From the NCBI GenBank assembly GCA_016098155.1, contig JAAAJB010000527.1, forward strand, positions 1-25,189: DNA of 25,189 nt, in the 5' to 3' direction. The notes beneath the pieces were generated by a model, which did not search any database, was not told where the DNA came from, and saw nothing but the letters and a program-made list of their open reading frames with translations. A program made the position numbers and the translations under genes. Positions 1 to 8,989 of the stretch are shown here, in pieces. Within the stretch, counting starts at the first letter, position 1; each line of letters starts with the position of its first letter. Origin of the DNA: Actinomortierella ambigua (lineage: Eukaryota > Mortierellomycota > Mortierellomycetes > Mortierellales > Mortierellaceae).

Positions 1-1260
1 AAGAACACAGAAAAAACAAAACAGAACAAGTCGGCAGAGTGCCCAATGCAGAGCACCGTCCACCCTAACTTGAACCGCCACACCGACCGACCCCACCACG
101 CTTGACCGACGAACCCTCCACAATGGGGGGTCCAATCGGGCCGCTGGTCTCCCATGTCCCATACCCTCGACGCGCCGCCGCTGACCACCTACCTCGCCGC
201 GAGGCAGGGTGCTGCTGTAGCTCACTCACAAGTGCACCGAAGATAGACCCAAGCCTACCCTCCCCAACCCAATCCCTCTCGCGGTTCTCCACCGCGCCTC
301 TTACCTTCAAGCTGCAGGGGCAGTACCACGAGCCCTTGGGACAGACGTGGCCAGACACACACTTGACGGGTGGACAAGCAGGGGGCCCGAGTGTGGGCCT
401 TGCCTGCGGTCAGAGGGCAAGAAGTGGGAAAATGACACATGTTAGCACCAGCAAGCTAGAGCTCGTTCTTCAGCGCACCCATTCGTTGACAATATAAAAA
501 AAGGATGTCTTACCTGCTCGTCATTTTGGCTTTTTCTTTTTTTTTTTTTTTTTTTTGTGGCAAGGGCCTGTGTAAAACAGAAGGAAAAGCTGGGTGAGAA
601 AATACAGAAAGTCAAGGAAAAGTTTCAGGTGTGTGTGTCCTCCTTTGCCCATGGCGAAAGAAAGGCAGGATGGCGAAGTAGATAACCAAGCCTTACAGAC
701 GGGTCTTCCCCCTCTCATCACTTGCAGGCTCGGTTGCCCATCCTCTCTGCAGCTGCATTGTTGTTGAAAACAGGCTGCAGGCAGGAAGAGCTGCCGAGTC
801 TACATCGCTTGGTCAGAATACAAAATCGGCCAACAAAAATGTGGGCAAGAAAGTGGGTGAAAAAATACGAAGGAAGAGAGGGCCAGAGACAGATGAATCC
901 CCCTTAGTATGCCGGCAGCGGCACAGAGGCGTGTGGCAAGATGGAAAGAGGGTAGGTTGGGGATGCCATGTGTAGGAGAGCACCCCCAGTCAGAAAGTGA
1001 AAGGAAAGGGAGAGGGAATAGGGGAAAAGTTCAACAGCCATGGCGAAAACAAGGGAGATGAACAATGGTGAAGCCTCTGTCACCAAAGATGATAATATAG
1101 GATGACAGGCTGTGAAAAGGTCAAGGGTAGAGGCTGGTACAGAGAAAGGTGGAAGGGGGCCTGCCAGGGTAGGAGTGAGGAGTGCTTACCTTGGAGAGTT
1201 GGTGGATGATGGAAAGGAAAGAAAGAGGAGAGGAGAGGGCGAGAGGAACTGGGCTTATAT
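1..1260 (-). other. Putative 5' end of a minus-strand transcription unit (spliced leader), gene body beyond the left edge
   Basis: On the minus strand a TATAAG element (plus 1254-1259) is followed by a CT-rich stretch and then by intron-like structures. The first is 1110-1189 (GTAAGC donor, CCTTGACC branch-like sequence, TTTTCACAG acceptor). The second has a GTAAGG donor near 704 and a TTTTACACAG acceptor at 568. The third is 404-513 (GTAAGA donor, a perfect CTAAC branch sequence, CCGCAG acceptor). A fourth donor, GTAAGAG, lies at 304, with no acceptor before the window edge. The exons between them (514-567 and 305-403) are 54 and 99 nt, and each is open in more than one frame. One frame of 305-403 is Cys-rich (a C-x4-C-x5-C-x6-C-x-C spacing), but no frame is favoured by similarity. 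I cannot identify a start codon or product. A long multi-intron 5' leader or a spliced non-coding RNA fits equally well. The splice sites are directly visible; that a gene lies to the left is inference. Confidence 0.35.
1254..1259 (-). promoter_or_regulatory. Candidate TATA box of the left-edge minus-strand unit
   Basis: TATAAG on the minus strand lies about 64 nt upstream of the first good donor site (GTAAGC, 1189-1184). The sequence between them is a CT-rich leader typical of fungal 5' UTRs. No experimental start site is available. Confidence 0.35.
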
Positions 1261-2475
1261 GGAGACTCAACACAGGCAAGTCCACAAAGCAAGTCCTTGC
1301 CAGCCACCTTCTAACAATCTGAATGCTCGGTGCTCGCACCCTTCTGTCTCCATGGCCATGTTCCTACCCGGAACTCGAGGGACCACCCACTGCCATCCCC
1401 CTCTCTCCTACTCTCTATTGCCAAAATGGCTAACCCCCACCAACGGTGACAACGGTCATCATCAGGAAAAAACGGTATGGAGTCAAGAGGACAACAGTGA
1501 TGGAAGGCAGTGTGATGGCTACCCCACCCATGGCACTCCCTGGAACTCCAACAAGCATATCCGTGCCTCACTCTCCTCCACGATCAACCTCAGATTAATT
1601 TTTACCCGCTCAGGGTATTCACCAGTCGAGGAAACAACCTCTTCGCGGCAGGAGCCACGAACACTCGACTTTACGTTGCATGCAACCATTTGTGGGTATG
1701 GATATCGGCTTCCGCTCCCACCATGCACCCATCTTCTCGGCAGCATGGGTCGAATGTTTGTTGTCTAGCTATAGTTTACGATTACGACGCGTACCTTTCT
1801 CACAGGGCTCTCTCCCTATTTCCATTTATTACTGCACACACCAGCTCCTGCAGGGTCATTTAAACAAGCAATGGACGTCTCCTTTCTTGGTTCATTCAAG
1901 CATTCCTCCACCATTCATCTCACTCTCTCCTACATGGGCCTTGTCTTCTCTCCGCCTAGGCCTCAAATACCCTACGCAGGAACACCAGCTTGTTTTTTTT
2001 TTTTTTCGCGAGCACAGTTTTATTGTGACCTCCGACCATTCCAGAAGGAGACATTGACCAATGCAAACTGCTACTGGCACGGAAGTGAAGACTCGCCAGC
2101 AAGCATGCAACAAGGAATGGGTCAGCTCATATCGAGGGGAATGCATCAGCACATGTGAAGGAGGGGGTGTGAGTGAGTGGGTGAATGAGACGAGAGTGTA
2201 ACTTGAAGGGTGAGAATGGAGGTGGTTGGGTTTCACAGCTTCTATCTCCACTGCTGGAGTGCACATGCAGGGGCTACCCTCTTTTTTTTCGTCAAACCTG
2301 CATCCCGACCTTTTTTCTCTCAATAGACTACCGCACTGCAACACAGAGGTGAAAACAAAATACAAATGCACACACACACACATGGAGATGTATTGTGAGA
2401 AAAAGAAGGCTCTAAACTACATCAAGATACCTGCTCTACCAGAATTTTCAGCGGTATGACTCCCCATCTCTCATT
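1261..2475. other. Intergenic region, no convincing gene
   Basis: This stretch lies between the left-edge unit and the 3' end of the secreted-protein gene. It has only open frames without recognisable domains, several homopolymer runs (T at about 1991-2006 and 2281-2290) and a short CA run near 2371-2382. It should contain the upstream promoter of the left-edge unit and the polyadenylation region of the gene at 2476-3379. I saw no RNA gene, repeat family or transposon signature. Confidence 0.5.
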
Positions 2476-3379
2476 CTAGAGGAACCACTCGTTCAGAGGG
2501 TCGCGGCGGCCCATGCGAAGCTGTCCGGAACAGCTAGGGCTGAACACGAACTCATTGTTGTCAGCGGACGAGGTCATAAATTCGGTAAAGTTCTCGACGT
2601 CGACGGTCTGGAAGCGCTGAGCATAGCGTTCGGCATTGCTCTCCAGGGTCGAGGCAATGACGCCGAAGCGGCGGACGGTCATGGTGACCTCTTGCTTGGG
2701 GAAGTGGACCCTGCCTCGACGCGACGTCTCGAGCTTGACCTGGACTTCGATCAACGAGACGATGATCTCGGTGTTGCCCTCGCGCGCGTCCAGCTTATTG
2801 ACCAACACCGCCGTCAGCTCCCATTGCTTCAGGTCTGGATTCTTGTTCCGCTTGGGGACCATCTCGTCCACGGCCATGGCCACAGCCTCGGACTCGGCAT
2901 ACGGGTAGTTCCCCTCGATCGCACCATAGAGCTCGTCCTTTTCGCGGACGGTGAACGTTTGCTCGTCGCTGGGCATGCGGAAGAAGCCTGGGAAGGTCTC
3001 GACCTTCTTGACAAAATTTCTGTAGGTAAGCGGCATCTTGGCAGCTGGCTGCTCATATGGCCAGTAGTCCACTTCGGTCGCCAGACCACGAAGGATGGAG
3101 CCAGTAGCGGCGGGGTGGTTCTCGGGATACTCAAAGACATCGGAGCCACCGGCATGTGGGTCGGTGGTGTCTGTGCCTTCAAACAGACCGCGACTGACTA
3201 ACGCATCGCCAGCGAATGCCAGAGTGGCTATTTTTTTTTTGAAGAGTTGAACATTGTCAACACTCAACCTTCTTCTACAGGTATGGCACATGGGGAGGGG
3301 GAGGACGAAGTCCACTGTTCGTGTATTTTCTATTTCTGTTACCTGAGGCCAAGAGAATCAAAGTCTTGGAGAAGTGCAT
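2476..3379 (-). CDS. Secreted protein of unknown function, 262 aa, two exons
   Basis: Exon 1 is 3343-3379, the intron is 3228-3342 (115 nt, GTAACA donor, TAG acceptor) and exon 2 is 2476-3227; together they give 263 codons including the stop. Splicing joins a start MHFSKTLILLAS to ATLAFAGDALVSRG, which makes a textbook signal peptide with probable cleavage after AFA (about residue 18). The intron-free reading has no such leader, which is why I chose this start. The mature part is about 244 residues, polar and mixed charged, with a single cysteine near the C-terminus (SPSCSGQL), one N-glycosylation sequon (NFT), no second membrane segment and no GPI-type tail. I do not recognise the family and assign no function. 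A secreted or cell-wall protein is the natural reading. The nearest gene is PMA1, 1.9 kb upstream on the same strand. A TATA box lies 105 nt upstream of the ATG. Confidence 0.78.
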
Positions 3380-3483
3380 GCTCAACGAATTCAAGTGGTG
3401 AAAGATGAGTGAAAAGAAAAAAGATAGAGGAGGGGGTGAGAAAGGCAAAAGAGAGATGGGGGGGGGGGTTTTTTGTCGTTTGT

Positions 3484-3491
3484 CTTATATA
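3484..3491 (-). promoter_or_regulatory. TATA box of the secreted-protein gene
   Basis: TATATAAG on the minus strand lies about 105 nt upstream of the ATG at 3379. An 11-nt C run (plus-strand G, 3458-3468) lies between the two, so transcription should start in or just after it, giving a leader of about 70-80 nt. Confidence 0.55.
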
Positions 3492-5231
3492 GGTGAAAAA
3501 AGATGCTTGCATTGTAACAACAATGGACAAGCATATCTGTGGGATGGGAAACGATCCACTCTAGATCGTTCCCACAGTGGGAAAATTGCATTCTTCACCA
3601 CAGGCCTTCATGCCACCCCACCCGCACATTTACACTGGTAGGCGATTCAGTTTCCCCTTTTTCGTGTATGCAGGAGCTACTATTTTTTTTCTCACCTTCG
3701 TACGACTAAGAGCTTAGACTAACGCATGGACCGTAAACTAGACTATCGTCTTTAGAGTTTAAAAGGCAGGCTATATCAAGGCGACTTCTCGTCGTTCCGT
3801 TGCCGCTCCACCTCGTCATTGCTGAGAAAATCAATGTGAAGTGCCCAAGAGTTGTCTCTCAGGGCGAGAAAAAGGGTGGGTAGTCGTTTTTTTTTCTCAA
3901 GACCTTGGACTCATTTAGCCAAAGTGTTGTTCGGGAATCGACACTTATGGTCGAAGCCCTCTCCTGCCCATTGGGATATCTATCTGGAGAGACAGCCGCC
4001 CTCCAGCAACCAGCAATTGCCCCAATCTTATGCTCACTTGCCTCTTCCTGTTGCGATGCTGGAGGTTAACTTCATGTGGCCGCCTGGTCATCTGCCCGAA
4101 AAACGTAAATCTGGTAACCACCTAGGTGACTGTACTATCAACCTTGGTAGGCACATTGCCATGGACCGAGGTAAAGGTGTTTTTTTTTGTCTTTTTCTTT
4201 GTGCAAGTAAGACCGGTTGTTGGTTCACGACTGACAAGATGTAAGTCGGGAATGCAGGACAGTGTACCATGAGGTTTGCCTTCATGACTCTCTTTGACAC
4301 CTGTGGTCCGAGTAAACGTGGGTAAAGTAAGGTGTATAGGATGTGTATTAAGGGGGGAAAGAGAGAGAGAGGTAGAAAGACAAAAATGTGAACCAGTGCA
4401 AAGGATTATAAAAAAACATGTCAAAGAAAAGGACAGAGCAAAGAGTCCTTTGGCTAGTGGGACGAATGTGACAAACTATTCAGACTGTACGATATGCTCC
4501 TCCTGTGGGAAAAAAAAAGTCTCGAGGCGAAGCCCATATCAAAGTGTTCATGCATCCTGAGGCACCCCCCCCTTCCCAAACACTGCAACCTATCAGCCTT
4601 GTACGTAGAAACGTAGTAAGCTTTGTGTATCTGGCTGAACAACAAAAAGGTCGCCTGTCCTACGTTCATACTCACTCCTCCCCTCTTCTTTATATGTTCA
4701 GGGGTATACAGTGGCGTGCTGGGTATCCCTTCTTTCAGTGGTATGTCTGTGTGAGAACAACAGTTTGTTTATTTGATTGTGCATATGTTTGACGAGGTTG
4801 GATTGTCTGGAAGAGGCAACCCAAACAAATCACGTCAATAGACGACCTGTGCTATTGTAATCCCTGACAGGCACCCTTGTTGGGGGAAAAGATCAGATAC
4901 CCAGAGTATCCCTATTATTCGGCGCCTACTTTCCTTCTTTGAAGGTAAGATGCGGGATACAGCAATTGGACGTGATTATGGCATTACCAAGTCGAAAATC
5001 TCCGCAGACAGACCCTCTTTTCCTGCTCAGGCCCCTGTCGGATAAACCTATACGATGAGGCAGAATCGTTTCCCCATGGCGTGTGTCGGAGGTATGGGGC
5101 CACAATAGTCATGTTGACATCACAAAAATATTATTATATAATTTTTTTTTTTTGAAAAAAAGGCGTTTTTATAATGTAAACTGTACAAGAGAGAATATTG
5201 ATAGGTGTGTGTGGTTTTTTTTCTGTGGCGT

Positions 5232-5256
5232 GAGAGAGAGAGAGAGAGAGAGAGAG
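5232..5256. repeat. (GA)n microsatellite
   Basis: About twelve GA units on the plus strand (CT on the PMA1 mRNA strand) begin roughly 16 nt beyond the PMA1 stop codon, so they fall in its 3' UTR. Confidence 0.9.
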
Positions 5257-5271
5257 GAGGGGCTGGCTGGC

Positions 5272-8200
5272 TTATTGAGAGGGACCAGCATTCGAAGGAC
5301 CGGCCAGCATGTGAGAGGACTGGGCGGCCTGGATGATGCTGAGGCGGCGGAGATCCTTGGACGGGACGGCCAGCGACTTGCCGTCGGCGGTGAGAGGTCC
5401 ACCGATGGAGTGCTTGCGGTGGAAGTTTTGAGCGGGCTTGGTGTACTGGTCAAAGTGAGTGGAGTAGTAGGAGCGGGTCGAGCGGGTACGGGCCAGGGCA
5501 AGCTCGCGTTCGCGGGCGTTGACCGACTTGAGGCTGGTGGGCTTGAAGTACCACTGCAGACCAAACTTGATAAAGTCGAGAGGCAGGTACCAGATGATGT
5601 TCCAGACCCAGACGGCCAGCGCCCAGCCCCAACCGCATCCCTCGATCTGGGTGAAGCCCCAGTTGGCATACACTGCAATAAAGGTGGCCACCAGCTGCGC
5701 AACAATAAAGGCACATAACAGGATCAGCGATGGGCGCTCGACATACGAGAAACCTTGGGAACGGGTGACGAAGATCAAGGCCTGGGACAGGGTCGAGACT
5801 TGCAGGTAGATGATCGAGTGGATTTGGTAGTGGTTGGCGTTGCCTCCAAAGGTGCTCAGGCCCATGTTGGTGAAGAAGTCGGTCTCGTGGATCACGGCAA
5901 AGAAGACCAAGGTCGAGGCACTCAGATAGATGCCATAGACAATAGCAGACATGAAAATCTCCTTGAGATCCCAGTGGTTGGGATGCTGCGAAGGCACGAC
6001 ACGGTCCTTGGAGATCGTCAGAATGGTACCGTCGTTCAGAATGGCAAGAATCAGGACCATGAAGGGAGGGAAGTCAAACCTCCAGGCAAAGCACATGACC
6101 GAGAAGCAGAGAACAATACGGATCGTAATCGAGCAGGTATAAGCAGAGTAGTTGCGCATGCGCTGGAAGATCTGACGCGATCCCAGGATGGCTTCAATAA
6201 TAACCGACAGACCAGGCTCCGTCAACACAATATCGGCAGCAGAGCGGGCAGCATCCGAGGCATCGGCAACAGCAATACCGACATTGGCCTTGGCAAGGGC
6301 GGGGGCATCGTTGACACCGTCACCCGTCATGGCTGTGAAATGGCCCAGCTTCTGGAGACGCTCCACAATCTCGTACTTGTGCTCGGGGTAGACACCAGCA
6401 AAACCATCGGCCTCCATAACGAGCTCGTCAGTCGTGGTCGATCTGCAATCGGCGGGGGGACCATCACGAAGAACCGAGGCATTGAACATAAGATCACCCA
6501 TGTTGAGACGACGACCGGTTTCCTTGGCAATGGCAAGCTGGTCACCAGTGATCATCTTGACATCCACACCCAGAGCCTGGGCACGGCGAATGGTTTCCTT
6601 GGTATCGTGGCGTGGGGGATCAAAGATGGGCAAGAGACCGATCAACGTAAAGCCATTACCAGGGGTACCCTTGCCGCCATTGCTGGGAACTTCCTCGTAC
6701 GCAACAGCCAGGGCGCGGAGACCGCGGTCGGCAAACTCGTCAACATCAGCGTGCATCTGCGCAATCTGTTCCTCTGTCTTGTTACGGGTGCAAAGATCCA
6801 GGATAATGGACGACATTCCCTTGCTGACGCGGTGAATAGTGTTGTCAGAGAGGCGGCGGTAGGTGATCTCGGTGCGCTTGTCCGTTGGGTTGAAAGGAAT
6901 AAAGTCAAGCTGCTCAATACCCTGGCGGGCAAGGGCGGGATCAGGCAGAGACTGGACAACGCTCTTATCGATAGCATCCTGATTCTCAACACGCGAGGCA
7001 TAGGCAGACATGAGGATGACATCGTCGACAGAGAAGGTCGAGTAGGTCTTGACGTTGGTCAAGTCGATGGTCAGCTCGTTCAGGGTCAGAGTACCAGTCT
7101 TGTCGGAGCAGAGGATGGTAACACCGGCCAACTCTTCGATAGCCGACATACGGGTGACAATGGCCTTGTGCTCGGCAAGCTGACGGGCACCGATGGCAAG
7201 GGTGACGGAGAGGACCGTAGGCATGGCAATGGGGATACCACCAATGAGCAGGACAAGCACGTTGTTGATACCGCGTCTGTAGTCGTACTTGAATGCAGCG
7301 TACTGGACAATCACCAAGACGACCAGGAAGATGGCAATCGAGACGATACAGAAGCGACCAATGCGACCGAGAACGATTTGCAAGTGTCCAACATCATCAC
7401 CAGCCATGGCGACCAGCTTGGCAGCACGACCAAAGAAAGTGTTGGATCCAGTACCAATGATAACGGCCTCACCCTCGCCCTGCTTGACTGTAGAACCGGA
7501 GAAGATCTCGTCACCATTGTGCTTGCTTGCGGGCAACGACTCGCCCGTCAGGGCAGCCTGGTCAATCTGGACATTGACGGCCTCAATGAGACGTGCGTCG
7601 GCAGGAACAATATCGCCGAGCTTGACGGCGATGACATCACCAGGAACAAGGTTGGCAGCCTCAATGGTAGCCCAGTTGCCATCACGCTTGACCTTGGCCT
7701 GTGGGGCGAGGGAGGCCATCAGAGCCTTGACAGCATTACCGGCGTTGCGCTCCTCGATATAGCCGATGATGGAGTTACCAATCAACAGCAGGACGATACC
7801 GACAAAGTCCGGCCAGTCTGGGGGTTCGCCGCCACCGTTGGACAGGACGATAGCAACCAGCGCTGCCGCTTCCATGACCCTTTTGTTTCAGTATGACAAA
7901 TGAGAGGGAGGGAGATTTAAGTTAGCAACGGATGTAACGGCACCAATGAAGAAAAAAAAAAGATAAGAGACTGCGCATGCCATGGAAAAAAAAAAGGTGG
8001 GAAAAGGAAACATACCATGATAACGGGTTCCACATGAAGGAAAGGAACATCATGATAGGGCTGACCGTCTTCTGCTCGAGGCGGTTGAGGCCAAACTATT
8101 GAGGGGAAAATATTTGTTATGTCAGTGTCTCGGTTTGTGCACTAGGGAGGACGAAGGCCATTGGCCAAATGGAAAAAAAATTCAAAGGCAGCGATGCACG

Positions 8201-8674
8201 GAGCAATGTCGCAAATGGAGGGAGAGATCGAAAATGCTCACTGTCGTTGTGTGACAAGCACAACTCCGCCTCCAAGACATAGCGTAGGAAAGTGTTTGCG
8301 CGCATGTAAACTGCCAACGACAGTACACCAAGTGAGAGGAGGAGAGGGATAGTGTTGTCAGAGCAAGAGCTGGAGCATTCAATTACCTTTGCGACACGGG
8401 ACTCGGCCTCTGCAGTGGTCAGACCAGTCTCACTGGTCTGGAGCAACGTGAAGATGTTGTCGGTGTCCATTGTCGACATGTCAAACTTGTCCTTGTCGTA
8501 CAGATCTTCGACCGAGACGGTCTGGAATCCGACGTTGATCGTAACCGACGACTGGGGCTGGGACTGACCCTCGGTCCGAGCCTTGTTGTTGTTGGGTTCA
8601 TTGAGCGTACTGGTTGACGGTGTGTTCTGGCCCTCTGTCAGGGCCTTGTTACTCGTATCTGTGGGAGAAGCCAT
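5272..8674 (-). CDS. PMA1: Plasma-membrane P-type H+-ATPase (P3A), 991 aa, three exons
   Basis: This pump exports protons from the cytosol using ATP and sets the membrane potential that drives nutrient uptake. Exons are 8387-8674, 8016-8095 and 5272-7879; introns are 291 and 136 nt with GTAATT/TAG and GTATG/AAAG borders. Splicing restores the conserved first membrane segment (NPLSWVMEAA). Visible motifs: actuator TGES (about 234), phosphorylation site DKTGTLT (Asp382), MITGDQ (about 566), hinge TGDGVNDAP (about 641) and ILNDGT (Asp739), which matches the membrane Asp used for proton transport in plant pumps. The nucleotide-domain motif usually read KGAP is KGMS here (476-479). The N-terminus is Ser/Thr/Asn-rich with a small duplication, NKALTEGQ (9-16) and NKARTEGQ (30-37). 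The roughly 90-residue C-terminal tail is basic and holds RKHS (Ser947) and RRLS (Ser970), possible kinase sites for regulating the autoinhibitory tail. Length suits the family; the function is nearly certain. Confidence 0.95.
8096..8386 (-). other. PMA1 intron 1 (291 nt)
   Basis: Donor AAG-GTAATT, acceptor AATAG. It is longer than most introns here and is a multiple of three, but reading through reaches a stop codon close to its 3' end, so retention would truncate the pump after the N-terminal domain. Confidence 0.8.
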
Positions 8675-8745
8675 TGTTGTTATGCTTATTAATCCGCTTT
8701 GCTGGTTTGAGGGGATGGCGTGATATCCAGATTATTAGAAAGCGG

Positions 8746-8905
8746 ATGGAGGGTGGAAGAAGAAGAAGAGAAGAAAAGAAGAAGAAGAAAAGAAGGAGAA
8801 GATGGGAAAGAAGAGTGGAGAGTGAGGAAGTGAGAGGCTAGGGTGGCGAAGAAGCCTCGGAAAGAGAGGGAGAGAGAGAGAGAAAGACGAAAAAAAAAAA
8901 TAGAA
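8746..8905 (-). promoter_or_regulatory. CT-rich leader of PMA1
   Basis: On the mRNA strand this stretch, starting about 70 nt upstream of the ATG, is almost pure pyrimidine (GAA/GA repeats on the plus strand). Long CT-rich leaders are common in strongly expressed fungal genes. A role is inference. Confidence 0.5.
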
Positions 8906-8982
8906 AAAGAAAAGAAGGACAAAGAGGAGAATAGGGCGGCGATGAAGAGACGTTCGATGGGTGGGGGGATGCGCAGGTAGAC

Positions 8983-8989
8983 TTTTATA
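8983..8989 (-). promoter_or_regulatory. Candidate TATA box of PMA1
   Basis: TATAAAA on the minus strand lies about 310 nt upstream of the ATG and immediately upstream of the CT-rich leader. The position would give a long 5' UTR of about 270-280 nt, unless a leader intron is present. Confidence 0.45.

Larger units (their letters stand above)
3380..5271. other. Intergenic region between PMA1 3' end and the secreted-protein promoter
   Basis: Besides the TATA box at 3484-3491, this 1.9-kb stretch holds no open frame with recognisable domains on either strand. It contains several T runs, an AT-rich patch at about 5125-5175 that probably serves as the PMA1 polyadenylation region, and the GA repeat just after the PMA1 stop codon. 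Two short palindromes (CACCTAGGTG at 4119-4128 and a GATAC/GTATC inverted pair near 4896-4910) are too small to interpret. Confidence 0.5.

Noticed and set aside
1112..1768. A 218-codon plus-strand open frame near the left
   Set aside because: It begins with GTG, runs through the TATA/leader region of the minus-strand unit, and shows low-complexity, domain-free sequence.
2692..3201. A 169-codon plus-strand open frame antisense to the secreted-protein gene
   Set aside because: The minus-strand model has a signal peptide, an intron and a TATA box; the antisense frame has no ATG context or recognisable sequence.
5755..7896. A 713-codon plus-strand open frame across PMA1
   Set aside because: It lies exactly antisense to the conserved catalytic exon of PMA1 and is a product of that gene's codon bias; its translation shows no domain.
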